Below are positions 39,984 through 48,305 of a stretch of 64,000 bases of DNA, piece by piece. The notes beneath the pieces are model-generated. The model saw only the letters and a list, made by a program, of their open reading frames with translations. It did not search any database and was not told the DNA's origin. Position 1 is the stretch's first letter, and each line of letters starts with the position of its first letter. A program made the translations under genes and the position numbers. Origin of the DNA: Paracoccus yibinensis (GTDB lineage Bacteria > Pseudomonadota > Alphaproteobacteria > Rhodobacterales > Rhodobacteraceae); assembly GCF_030846195.1 (NCBI RefSeq), contig NZ_JAVCWH010000001.1:558001-622000 (forward strand), written 5' to 3'.

Positions 39984-40880
39984 ATGACCTGGCTGACAGA
40001 CCACCACCCCGTTCCCGCAGGCAGGCGCTTTCGCGAGCGCCTGTCAGGCCCCGGCATATTCCGCCTGCCGGGCGCGCATAATGGGCAAGCTGCCCTTCAG
40101 GCCCGCGCGGCGGGGTTCGAGGGGCTGTATCTCTCGGGCGCCGCCATGAGCGCCTCAATGGGGCTTCCCGATCTGGGGCTGATCACGATCGAGGATGTCT
40201 GCTTCTTCATCCGCCAGACCGCGAACGCCTCGGGCCTGCCGGTGCTTGTCGATGCCGATACCGGCTATGGCGAGGCGCTGAACGTCATGGTCATGGTGCG
40301 CCGCTTCGAGGAGGCGGGGGCCGGGGCGATCCACCTCGAAGACCAGATCCTGCCCAAGAAATGCGGCCACCTGTCCGACAAGCGCCTGGCGACGCCGCAA
40401 GAGATGGCGGCCAAGATCGCGGCGGCAGTCCGGGCGCGCCGCGACCTTGTCGTCGTCGCCCGCACCGATGCGGTTGCAAACGAAGGCATGGACGCCGCCT
40501 TGGCGCGCGCGCGCCTGTATCTGGAAGCCGGCGCCGACGCGATCTTCCCGGAAGCCTTGACCAGCGTGGACATGCTGCGCGAATTCGCCCAGGCGCTGCC
40601 CGGTGTGCCGCTTCTGGCGAACATGACCGAATTCGGCCGGACCCCCTCGCTGACCGGGGCCGAGCTTGAGGGCCTTGGCTACAGAATGGTGATCTGGCCC
40701 GTTTCGTCCCTTCGTGTCGCCAACAAGGCGCAAGAACGGCTTTATGCCGCCCTGCGCGACCACGACACGACGGCGCCGATGCTGGATCAGATGCAGTCGC
40801 GGCAGGACCTCTATGCCACCATCGGCTACTTCGACTTCGAGGCGCTGGACCAGTCCATCAGCCAAAGCATCCTGCCCTGA
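39984..40880 (+). CDS. prpB: 2-methylisocitrate lyase (PrpB family)
   Basis: Isocitrate lyase/PEP mutase-superfamily enzyme of 298 residues, expected to split 2-methylisocitrate into pyruvate and succinate. It follows PrpB throughout: YLSGAAMSASMGLPDLGLIT, VDADTGYGEA, GAIHLEDQ, the catalytic cysteine C127 in KKCGH, ARTDAVANEGMDAA and NMTEFGRTP. There is no prpC or prpD nearby, and the gene is fused by operon structure to a tricarboxylate importer, so an imported methylcitrate-like or related acid may be the source. A related lyase activity (for example 2,3-dimethylmalate) cannot be excluded. Confidence 0.82.
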   Translation: MTWLTDHHPVPAGRRFRERLSGPGIFRLPGAHNGQAALQARAAGFEGLYLSGAAMSASMGLPDLGLITIEDVCFFIRQTANASGLPVLVDADTGYGEALNVMVMVRRFEEAGAGAIHLEDQILPKKCGHLSDKRLATPQEMAAKIAAAVRARRDLVVVARTDAVANEGMDAALARARLYLEAGADAIFPEALTSVDMLREFAQALPGVPLLANMTEFGRTPSLTGAELEGLGYRMVIWPVSSLRVANKAQERLYAALRDHDTTAPMLDQMQSRQDLYATIGYFDFEALDQSISQSILP

Positions 40881-40892
40881 CCGGAGATCCCG

Positions 40893-41255
40893 ATGCCGCA
40901 TGTCATCATCGAATATTCCGACAACGTGGAAGAATGGGGGGATCCCGGTCAGATCACGTCGGCGGTCCACGACGCCTTGTGCAACTCGGGCCTCTTGCCC
41001 GCCGAGGCCATCAAGACCCGTGCGATACGCCACGGCATGGTCCGCATCGGCCGGGACCGGGCCGGCCTGAAAGGGTTTGCGACGGTCCTGATCCGAACCC
41101 GTCCGGGGCGCGAGGATCATGTCCTTCAACAGATCTCGGCGATTGCCCGCGATGCAGTGATCGAAAGGATCGCCGCCCGCCCCGGCAAGGAATTCAGCGT
41201 ATCGGTTGAAATCCAGATGATGGATCCGGTTGCGGTCCTTCAGGCGAAAATCTGA
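40893..41255 (+). CDS. 5-carboxymethyl-2-hydroxymuconate isomerase-family tautomerase
   Basis: Small tautomerase-superfamily protein of 120 residues. It begins MPHVIIEYSDNVEEW with the catalytic proline at position 2, as in CHMI/HpaF of homoprotocatechuate degradation. The rest (FATVLIRTRPGREDHVLQQI, FSVSVEIQMMDP) fits the family. It follows prpB after 12 bp and ends the tctCBA-prpB operon. No other homoprotocatechuate gene is near, so it probably isomerises an unsaturated acid from the same imported substrate; this is inference. Confidence 0.75.
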   Translation: MPHVIIEYSDNVEEWGDPGQITSAVHDALCNSGLLPAEAIKTRAIRHGMVRIGRDRAGLKGFATVLIRTRPGREDHVLQQISAIARDAVIERIAARPGKEFSVSVEIQMMDPVAVLQAKI

Positions 41256-41311
41256 CGCGCCCCCTCACACAGACGGCAAAGGGGCCAAGCCACGGGACCC
41301 GCGACAAGCGT

Positions 41312-41776
41312 TCAGCCAAAGGTGAAGGTCTGCTCCACCACCGCCTCCATCGAGACATAGCTGGAGGTGTTGCTGATATGGGGCAGCCCCGAGATCTTTT
41401 CCGCCATGATGCGCCGGAAATCGGCCATGTCGCGGGACCGGACCTTGACCAGATAGTCGAAGCCGCCCGCGATCATGTAGCATTCCTCGATCTCGGGGAT
41501 GGCGCGGACGGCGGCGTTGAACTGTTGCAGCGCGGCCTCGCGCGTGTCGCTCATGCTGACCTCGACATAGGTGACATGGGTCAGGCCCAGCTTCAGGGGC
41601 GACAGGATCGCGCGGTATCCGGTGATCAGGCCGATGTCTTCCAGATGCCTGATCCGCAGGGCCACCGGGGTCTTGGACAGGCCAACCTTGCGCGCCAGTT
41701 CGGCGATGGGGATGCGGGCGTTGCGGGTCAGTTCCGCCAGGATCTTGCGGTCCAGGGCATCCAGATTGACGTTCAT
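41312..41776 (-). CDS. putR: Lrp/AsnC-family regulator of putA
   Basis: Transcription factor of 154 residues. The helix-turn-helix (LDRKILAELTRNARIPIAEL and ARKVGLSKTPVALRIRHLE) is followed by an RAM ligand domain (ECYMIAGGFDYLVKVRSRDM). The ATG at 41776 matches family starts; the frame is open to 41836. It diverges from putA with 111 bp between starts. In alphaproteobacteria such a gene (PutR) activates putA in response to proline, and the PutA here lacks a DNA-binding domain of its own. Confidence 0.88.
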   Translation of the reverse strand: MNVNLDALDRKILAELTRNARIPIAELARKVGLSKTPVALRIRHLEDIGLITGYRAILSPLKLGLTHVTYVEVSMSDTREAALQQFNAAVRAIPEIEECYMIAGGFDYLVKVRSRDMADFRRIMAEKISGLPHISNTSSYVSMEAVVEQTFTFG

Positions 41777-41887
41777 CCTGAAAATCGCCCCCAAAATGTT
41801 CCTTTGGACCAGATCGCGTGCCTTCTTCAGGCGCACGGCCTACCAAACCTATGATAAACCTGTCCGATCCAGTCAAGGAGATCGGCC

Positions 41888-44800
41888 ATGTCCTCCGTCA
41901 GCCCCAGCGTCTTTTCCACCGAGGCCAAGTTCGCAGACGAAAGGCAGCTTCTGGAACGTCTAGCCGAACAGGCCGCCCTTTCCCCCGACGCCCGCGCCGC
42001 CATCAGCGCCCGCGCGGCCGACCTGGTGCGCCGCATCCGGGCCGAGGCGCGGCCCAGCCTGATGGAGCATTTCCTGGCCGAATACGGCCTGTCCACCCGC
42101 GAGGGCGTGGCACTGATGTGCCTGGCCGAGGCTATGCTGCGCGTGCCCGACAAGATTACCATCGACGCCCTGATCGAGGACAAGATCGCCCCGTCCGACT
42201 GGGGCAGGCACCTGGGCGAGGCCTCGTCCAGCCTCGTCAACGCCTCGACCTGGGCCTTGATGCTGACCGGCAAGGTTCTGGACGACGACCAGGCGGGCAC
42301 GCTGCGCCGCATGGTCCGCCGCCTGGGCGAACCGGTGATCCGCACAGCTGTCGGTCGGGCGATGAAGGAAATGGGCCGCCAGTTCGTCCTGGGCCAGACC
42401 ATCACCGACGCCCTGGACCGCGCGAGGGCGCGCGAGAAGCAGGGCTTCACCTACAGCTATGACATGCTGGGCGAGGCGGCGATGACTGGCGCCGATGCCG
42501 CGCGCTATGCCCGCGCCTATGGCGATGCCATCGCGGCGATCGCCAGGGCCTGCGACAAGGGATCGGTCGAAAAGAACCCCGGCATCTCGATCAAGCTGTC
42601 GGCGCTGCACCCCCGCTACGAGGTCGCGCAGGAAGCCCGCGTGATGCGCGAACTGGTGCCGGTGGTGCTGCGGCTGGCGAAGGCTGCCAAGGCCGCGAAC
42701 ATGGGCATGAACATCGACGCCGAGGAGCAGGACCGGCTGGTCCTGTCGCTGAAGGTGATCGAGGCGGTGCTGTCCGACCCTTCGCTGGCGGGCTGGGACG
42801 GCTTCGGCGTCGTGGTGCAGGCCTATGGCAAGCGCGCGGGCCCCACCATCGACTGGCTGCATGACCTGGCGGTGCGGCTGGACCGCCGCATCATGGTGCG
42901 GCTGGTCAAGGGCGCCTATTGGGATACCGAAATGAAGCGCGCCCAGGTCGAGGGCCATCCGGGCTTTCCGCTGTTCACCAGCAAGGTCGGAACGGACGTC
43001 AGCTATATCGCCAATGCCCGCAAGCTGATCGGCTATGCCGACCGCATCTATCCGCAATTCGCCACCCACAACGCCCATACTGTCGCCGCGATCCTGGAAA
43101 TGGCGGGCGACATCCGCTTCGAGTTCCAGCGCCTGCACGGCATGGGCGAACGCCTGCACGACATCGTTTTGCGCGAAACCGGCGGGCGCTGCCGCATCTA
43201 TGCCCCCGTGGGCGCGCATCGCGACCTGCTGGCCTATCTGGTGCGCCGCCTGCTGGAAAACGGCGCCAACAGCAGCTTCGTGAACCAGATCGTGGATGAG
43301 GCCGTAACGCCCGAGGAGGTCGCGCGCGATCCCTTCGACGCGCTTGCCACGGCCAAGGCTCCGGCCTCGCTGCTGGCGCCTGCGGACCTGTATGGTGCCT
43401 CGCGGCGCAACTCGGCAGGCTTCGACCTGTCGGACGAACAGACGCTGGCCCGGATCAACGCGGCCCGCGATGTGGCCATGCCCGACGTGGTGCCGCTGAC
43501 GGTGTCCGAACCTTCGGGCGAGGTGCAGGACGTGGTGAATCCCGCCACGGGCGACAGGCTGGCCACGGTGATGATGGCCAATGCCGCGACCGCCGCCCGC
43601 GCCATCGAGGATGCGCGCCCCTGGGACGCCCCCGCTGCAGAGCGCGCTGCCATCCTGCGCCGCGCCGCCGACCTTTATGAGGAAAACTTCGGCCCGATCT
43701 TCGGCATCCTCGCGCGCGAGGCGGGCAGGACCCTGGCCGATGCCGTGGCCGAACTGCGCGAGGCGGTGGACTTCCTGCGCTATTACGCGGCCGAGGGCGA
43801 GGCGAACCCCGGCACCGCGCGCGGCATCGTGGGCGCGATCAGCCCCTGGAACTTCCCGCTGGCGATCTTCACCGGCCAGATCGCGGCGGCGCTGATGGCG
43901 GGCAATGCGGTGATCGCCAAGCCTGCCGAGGCCACCCCGATCATCGCGGCCCTGGGCGTCAAGCTGCTGCACCAGGCGGGCGTGCCCCTTGCCGCCCTGC
44001 AACTGCTGCCGGGGCGCGGGGGCGTGGTCGGCACGGCCTTGGCCCAGGACTGCCGCGTGAAGGGCGTGGTCTTCACCGGATCGACCGCCACGGCCCAGAC
44101 CATCGCGCGCAACATGGCCGCGAACCTCGCCCCCGGCACGCCGCTGATCGCGGAAACCGGCGGGCTGAACGCGATGATCGTGGACAGCACCGCCCTGCCC
44201 GAACAGGCGGTCCGCGACATCGTGAACGGCGCCTTCCGGTCCGCCGGGCAACGCTGTTCCGCGCTGCGCTGCCTTTATGTCCAGGACGACATCGCCCCCC
44301 ATGTGATCGAGATGATCCGCGGTGCCATGGACGAACTGGTCGTGGGCAACCCCTGGGATCTGGCAACCGATGTCGGCCCGGTGATCGACACCAAGGCACA
44401 GGGCGACATCGCAGGCTATGTCGCCGCGAACGGCAATCGGGTGATTCACAGGCTGGACGCCCCTGCACAGGGCACCTTCGTTCCGCCGACCATGCTGCGC
44501 GTAGGGGGTATCGGCGATCTGGAACGCGAGATCTTCGGCCCCGTCCTGCACGTCGCGACGTTCCGGGGCGATGAACTGGATCAGGTGGTGGCCGATATCA
44601 ACGCGCGCGGCTTCGGCCTGACCTTCGGTCTGCACACCCGCATCGACTCTCGCGTGCAAGAGATCAGCGACGCGGTCCATGTGGGCAACATCTATGTCAA
44701 CCGCAACCAGATCGGCGCGGTGGTGGGCAGCCAGCCTTTCGGCGGCGAAGGGCTGTCGGGCACCGGACCCAAGGCGGGCGGGCCGTGCTATGTCCCCCGC

Positions 44801-45286
44801 TTCTTCGCGCCCGCTGCCCCCGCAGCCGCCGGGGGCGACTGGCAGGGACAGGCCGATGAAAACCGCATCCGCGACCAGCTTTCCACCCATCGTTCGCGCA
44901 AGATCGACGAACGCCTGATGCCCGGCCCGACCGGAGAGTTGAACCGCCTGACCGCACATACCCGCCCGCCGGTCCTGTGCCTTGGCCCTGGCGCGCAGAC
45001 GGTGGCGGCGCAGATCGCCGCCGTTGCCGCCCTTGGCGCCGATGCCGTGGGCGCCGACGGCACCCTGCCCCCCGAGGCATTGACCCGCCTGCCCCCCATG
45101 GCCGCGGCGCTGTGGTGGGGTGACGACGCGCAGGGCCGCGCCTATGCGCAGGCCCTGGCTGCACGGGATGGGGCGATCGTCCAGCTTGTCACCGGAATGC
45201 CCGATCTGGCCCATGTCGTCCACGAACGCCATCTGTGCGTGGACACCACGGCGGCAGGCGGCAACGCGGCCCTGCTGGCGGGGTGA
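41888..45286 (+). CDS. putA: Bifunctional proline dehydrogenase/P5C dehydrogenase
   Basis: Oxidises proline to glutamate in two steps with channelled intermediate. The 1132-residue protein starts at ATG 41888 behind AAGGAG. It lacks the N-terminal ribbon-helix-helix domain of E. coli PutA and begins with the helical arm (residues 1-130). The FAD barrel contains EKNPGISIKLSALHPRYE, RLVKGAYWDTEMK and YPQFATHNAHTV. The aldehyde dehydrogenase half has SPWNFPLAIFTGQ, the catalytic cysteine in FRSAGQRCSALRCL and the C-terminal domain (about residues 1000-1132) ending GGNAALLAG. Regulation probably comes from the divergent Lrp-type gene. Confidence 0.97.
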   Translation: MSSVSPSVFSTEAKFADERQLLERLAEQAALSPDARAAISARAADLVRRIRAEARPSLMEHFLAEYGLSTREGVALMCLAEAMLRVPDKITIDALIEDKIAPSDWGRHLGEASSSLVNASTWALMLTGKVLDDDQAGTLRRMVRRLGEPVIRTAVGRAMKEMGRQFVLGQTITDALDRARAREKQGFTYSYDMLGEAAMTGADAARYARAYGDAIAAIARACDKGSVEKNPGISIKLSALHPRYEVAQEARVMRELVPVVLRLAKAAKAANMGMNIDAEEQDRLVLSLKVIEAVLSDPSLAGWDGFGVVVQAYGKRAGPTIDWLHDLAVRLDRRIMVRLVKGAYWDTEMKRAQVEGHPGFPLFTSKVGTDVSYIANARKLIGYADRIYPQFATHNAHTVAAILEMAGDIRFEFQRLHGMGERLHDIVLRETGGRCRIYAPVGAHRDLLAYLVRRLLENGANSSFVNQIVDEAVTPEEVARDPFDALATAKAPASLLAPADLYGASRRNSAGFDLSDEQTLARINAARDVAMPDVVPLTVSEPSGEVQDVVNPATGDRLATVMMANAATAARAIEDARPWDAPAAERAAILRRAADLYEENFGPIFGILAREAGRTLADAVAELREAVDFLRYYAAEGEANPGTARGIVGAISPWNFPLAIFTGQIAAALMAGNAVIAKPAEATPIIAALGVKLLHQAGVPLAALQLLPGRGGVVGTALAQDCRVKGVVFTGSTATAQTIARNMAANLAPGTPLIAETGGLNAMIVDSTALPEQAVRDIVNGAFRSAGQRCSALRCLYVQDDIAPHVIEMIRGAMDELVVGNPWDLATDVGPVIDTKAQGDIAGYVAANGNRVIHRLDAPAQGTFVPPTMLRVGGIGDLEREIFGPVLHVATFRGDELDQVVADINARGFGLTFGLHTRIDSRVQEISDAVHVGNIYVNRNQIGAVVGSQPFGGEGLSGTGPKAGGPCYVPRFFAPAAPAAAGGDWQGQADENRIRDQLSTHRSRKIDERLMPGPTGELNRLTAHTRPPVLCLGPGAQTVAAQIAAVAALGADAVGADGTLPPEALTRLPPMAAALWWGDDAQGRAYAQALAARDGAIVQLVTGMPDLAHVVHERHLCVDTTAAGGNAALLAG

Positions 45287-45965
45287 GTTCATCCGTTCCG
45301 TGAAGATTTCAAAGTGGCGCCCGTCATCCTCCTCGGGTCACCCCTTTGTTCTGATCTGCCGGATTGTCCCGGATAGCACCCGCCAGGGATGCCGGATCTC
45401 GATGGGGGCGCTCATCAGGCCAGGTCTGGAAAGGTCGGATTGCGAGGTCATCCCGCCTGATCGTCCATGCCGCGTCTTGAAAAGGGAAGCCAGGCCATCC
45501 GGCGTGCGTGAACAACCCCCTGCCCGCGGTCTTGGCCGTCAGGGCACGGAGGCGACCGCCAGTCCGAACATGATGATGGCGTCGAGGAACATGACGGCGG
45601 TGGTGATGAGGAAGTTGACCATCGGACGGCTCCTTGTTCAGCAGGGCTCTCCTTGCCCAACAAGGAAACGGGCACTTGGATGCATTGTTCCTTCGAACAA
45701 CCCACTGAAATCGCCCAGACCTGCATTGCCTTTTCGAATACTGGCCCTGAAGGACGGGGCGGAAAGACCCCACCGCTCATCCGCCCTCTCCTGACGGGCT
45801 GGCTGCGGCGCCTCCTGGAGAAGATGTGTCGAGAGAAGGGCAGCACATCCCCCTGAAAGGGCAGTCCGTCGAGACGACTTCAGGGCCGAGATCGAGCAGG
45901 CCCCTGGAATTCGGCAATGGCAGCCCGCGGACATGCCATTGGACCAAGTAACATGCGTGACGCCG
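45287..45965. other. Intergenic region after putA, apart from one small peptide gene
   Basis: About 680 bases between putA and the decayed phage-side DNA. The only supported gene is a 27-residue peptide at 45539-45622 (listed separately). An imperfect stem TTGTTC/GAACAA lies at 45685-45700 upstream of that peptide. Other frames are short and lack ribosome sites. No repeat of the tRNA-Phe 3' end was found by eye, so the left prophage boundary is not fixed. Confidence 0.4.
45539..45622 (-). CDS. 27-residue membrane peptide
   Basis: Tiny open frame starting MVNFLITTAVMFLDAIIMFG, one long hydrophobic segment with a single aspartate in the middle, and ending AVASVP. AAGGAG lies seven bases before the ATG. 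It stands alone on the minus strand after putA. No family recognised. The acidic residue within a membrane span is typical of small regulatory membrane peptides. Confidence 0.55.
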   Translation of the reverse strand: MVNFLITTAVMFLDAIIMFGLAVASVP

Positions 45966-46353
45966 ATCCCAAGGAGGTCAGGCACATCCGCCTGCCTGGG
46001 TCGGACTCGATGCCCGCTCGCCGGTGCTGAACCGCGACGATGCCGAAGATATGGGCAAGCGCGCTTGAAGCCTTGCCAACCGATTGGCGGATTTCGAGAA
46101 GCACGTCCGTGGTGGCAACTGCGCCCCGCTTCCGGACTAGGACATCTTCACGCCCGATCTCGGCCGTCTCCGCCATGTTGGCCCACACACCGCGCATGGC
46201 GACCAACTCGACCCCGGTATGGTGCGCGTCCTGCTCAAGCCCCAGGATCGCCGCAAACTGAGGGACTTCCGCGACCTAGTCCTGAAAGTTTCGCCAAGGC
46301 TGGCCGCCAGCTTGCTGACGCTCTTGCTCGACGGAAAGATGTCCGTGTGGTGA
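45966..46353 (+). pseudogene. Degraded reading frame ahead of the tail remnant
   Basis: In one plus-strand frame a protein-like text (VGLDARSPVLNRDDAEDMGK, later LADFEKHVRGGNCAPLPD, DIFTPDLGRLRHVGPHTAHG, LLKPQDRRKLRDFRDLVLKV) is interrupted by TGA near 46066, TAG near 46138 and TGA at 46351-46353. The composition is coding-like and the frame continues into the tail-tip fragment. I do not recognise the family. It is probably a degraded gene from the same element. Confidence 0.35.
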
Positions 46354-47290
46354 AGCACCTCGAACGCGATCAGCGACCGCTACACGAAGACCCAGACGGA
46401 CGGCGCGATCTCGGCGGGCATCCAGGCCTTCGACGCCACCTTGACCAGCCGCCTGGGCCAGAAGGCCAATGCCTTGACGGTAAGCGCCCTGGCCAGCCGC
46501 GTCACGGATGTCGAGGGTGAGTTGGTCTCGCAATCCAACGCCATCACCCAGACCAAGGCGCAGACCGACCGCGCCTCCGCCAGCGGCCTGATGCGGATGA
46601 CCTCCTCGGCCGGGGGCACGTCCGGCTCGACCCGGATCGCGATCATTGCCGAGGCGGCCGCCAACCAGGTGTCGCAACAAGCCGGCATCTTCATCGAGAC
46701 CAACACCAACGGCCAAAACGACGTCTATGTCCTGGCCAACCGTTTTGCCGTCGTGGCCAGCCGCACGGCCAGTGCCGCACGAACCGTCCCGTTCCTGATC
46801 GCCAATGGCCGCGCCTACATGGACGGCGCCGAGATTGCGGACCTGACGGTCGGCCGCCTGCAGCTGGGCGCCTATTCTGCCACGGTGTTTCCCTGCAGCT
46901 TCGCGGCCGGGGCCGTTGCGGCGAACGCCGACGCCGACGTTGTCCTGGCCTCGCTGAGCCTGACCAAGGCCGTGTCGATCCCATGCCGATCTTCTATCGG
47001 GTGGGAGGCCTGGACGGCTCTACCGATCCGAAGTGATGCTGTATCCTGGATCGACCCTGCTTCAGACAACGCGTTACGGCGATTGGGCATCGGGCGCCAA
47101 GCCTTGGGATGAGGTGATAACGGCCGTCGATCTGTGGACCGGGACGACAGCCGTCACCTATCAGCTGCGCGGCCGGATGTATCAGCGCGTCACCCAGAAC
47201 AGTTCCCGCGGACCTGAGACCACCTGGAACGGTGTGACCGGCGTCTCCTGTGACAACCGTTATCTTGGAGCCTCCAATGCTTTCAAGTGA
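46354..47290 (+). pseudogene. Phage tail tip (J-like) protein, C-terminal fragment, frameshifted
   Basis: The remnant of the large tail-tip/host-specificity protein of a siphophage. The open frame after the stop at 46353 reads SDRYTKTQTDGAISAGIQAF and a coiled-coil-like stretch (ALASRVTDVEGELVSQSNAI), then the DUF1983-like domain with FIETNTNGQNDVYVLANRFA and IANGRAYMDGAEIADLTVGR. Near 46980 the frame shifts to MPIFYRVGGLDGSTDP and near 47030 again to VMLYPGSTLLQTTRYGDWAS, ending at 47290. Both changes fit loss of one base each. The thousand-residue N-terminal part expected upstream is missing. Confidence 0.75.
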
Positions 47291-47849
47291 CACCATGGTG
47301 CCGTGCGCCGTCTTTTCCATCGCCACGGGCGCCATCCTGTGGACCAGCATCTGTGAACTGGGCCTTCTCGCCGAGCAGGCGGGCGCGGGCCAGATCGCGG
47401 TCCTGCTGCCCGAGGACGTGGCCGACGATACGCATTACTGGGACGGCACCGGCTTCGTTCCCTATCCGCCGTGCCCCGGCGACTGGGCCGTCTGGAACGG
47501 CGCCTTCTGGACCGACCCGCGCCCGCCAAGGGATCCTGCGGCGGACTTGGCCGCACGGCGGGCGGGCGCGTCGATGACGCGGGCCAACCTGGTCATGGCG
47601 GCGGTTCAGGCGGGGATCATCCCGATCGCCGACGCCGCCGCAGCCGCGCGCGGCGAGATCACGCCCTCGATCCAGGCGCTGATCGACCAGTTGCCTGCCG
47701 AGGATCAACTCGAGGCGATCGTCCGCTGGGCGGCCTCCACCGTGATCGACCGCACCAACCAGATCCTGACGGCCCTCGGCGCCTCGATGGGCCTGACGGA
47801 CGAGGATCTCGACCAGCTTTTCGGGTTCACAGCCCCAACCGAGGAGTAA
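47277..47849 (+). CDS. Phage tail-region protein, function unknown
   Basis: Intact frame of 190 residues starting at ATG 47277 behind GGAG and overlapping the previous frame by 14 bp, as in phage operons. A tryptophan/tyrosine-rich piece (DTHYWDGTGFVPYPPCPGDW) resembles small tail-fibre-associated proteins; the second half is helical (IQALIDQLPAEDQLEAIVRW). It sits where many siphophages carry small proteins after the tail tip gene. Confidence 0.6.
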   Translation: MLSSDTMVPCAVFSIATGAILWTSICELGLLAEQAGAGQIAVLLPEDVADDTHYWDGTGFVPYPPCPGDWAVWNGAFWTDPRPPRDPAADLAARRAGASMTRANLVMAAVQAGIIPIADAAAAARGEITPSIQALIDQLPAEDQLEAIVRWAASTVIDRTNQILTALGASMGLTDEDLDQLFGFTAPTEE

Positions 47850-47852
47850 CCC

Positions 47853-48305
47853 ATGCCTGGAAAGGCCACCATCAAAGGCACCCTGAAGGACGCGTTCGGC
47901 GCGCCGATCGTCGGCGGCAAGGTCATCGCCACCATGGTCGGCAGCGACGCCTTCGAGAATGGCGCCCGACTTGCCAGCCGCAAGATCGACGCGACCACCG
48001 ACGCAAACGGCTCCTGGAGCCTGTCGCTGATCGTGAACGGCGAGGGGCGTCATGGCAGCTCGACCTGGAAGATCGAGGCCTTCGATGCCGCCGTCGTGCC
48101 GATCTACACGGTCGAGAAGCTGTTCATCCTGAACACGGCCGAGATCCTGCTCGACGACCTGGAACAGGTCACGGCGGCCAACGAGGCCGCAGTCTAGGCG
48201 GCGGGCCTGTCCCGCATCCTCGCCGCCGACAACCTCGAGGAATACCAGGCGATGCCCGAGGCGCAGCGCAAGCCCACGGACATCGTGTTCAGGAAGATCC
48301 TCTGA
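47853..48305 (+). pseudogene. Phage tail-region protein with in-frame amber stop
   Basis: A frame of 150 residues if the TAG at 48195-48197 is ignored. Before it, 114 residues (GKATIKGTLKDAFGAPIVGG, a carboxypeptidase-regulatory-like beta fold, to EQVTAANEAAV). After it the text goes on coding (AAGLSRILAADNLEEYQAMP, then RKPTDIVFRKIL) to TGA at 48305, which overlaps the next start (TGATG). The natural-looking ending after the amber codon implies a nonsense mutation in a once longer gene. Confidence 0.65.

Noticed and set aside
41960..45292. 1110-codon open frame on the minus strand
   Set aside because: Exact antisense of putA; lacks protein-like composition and motifs.
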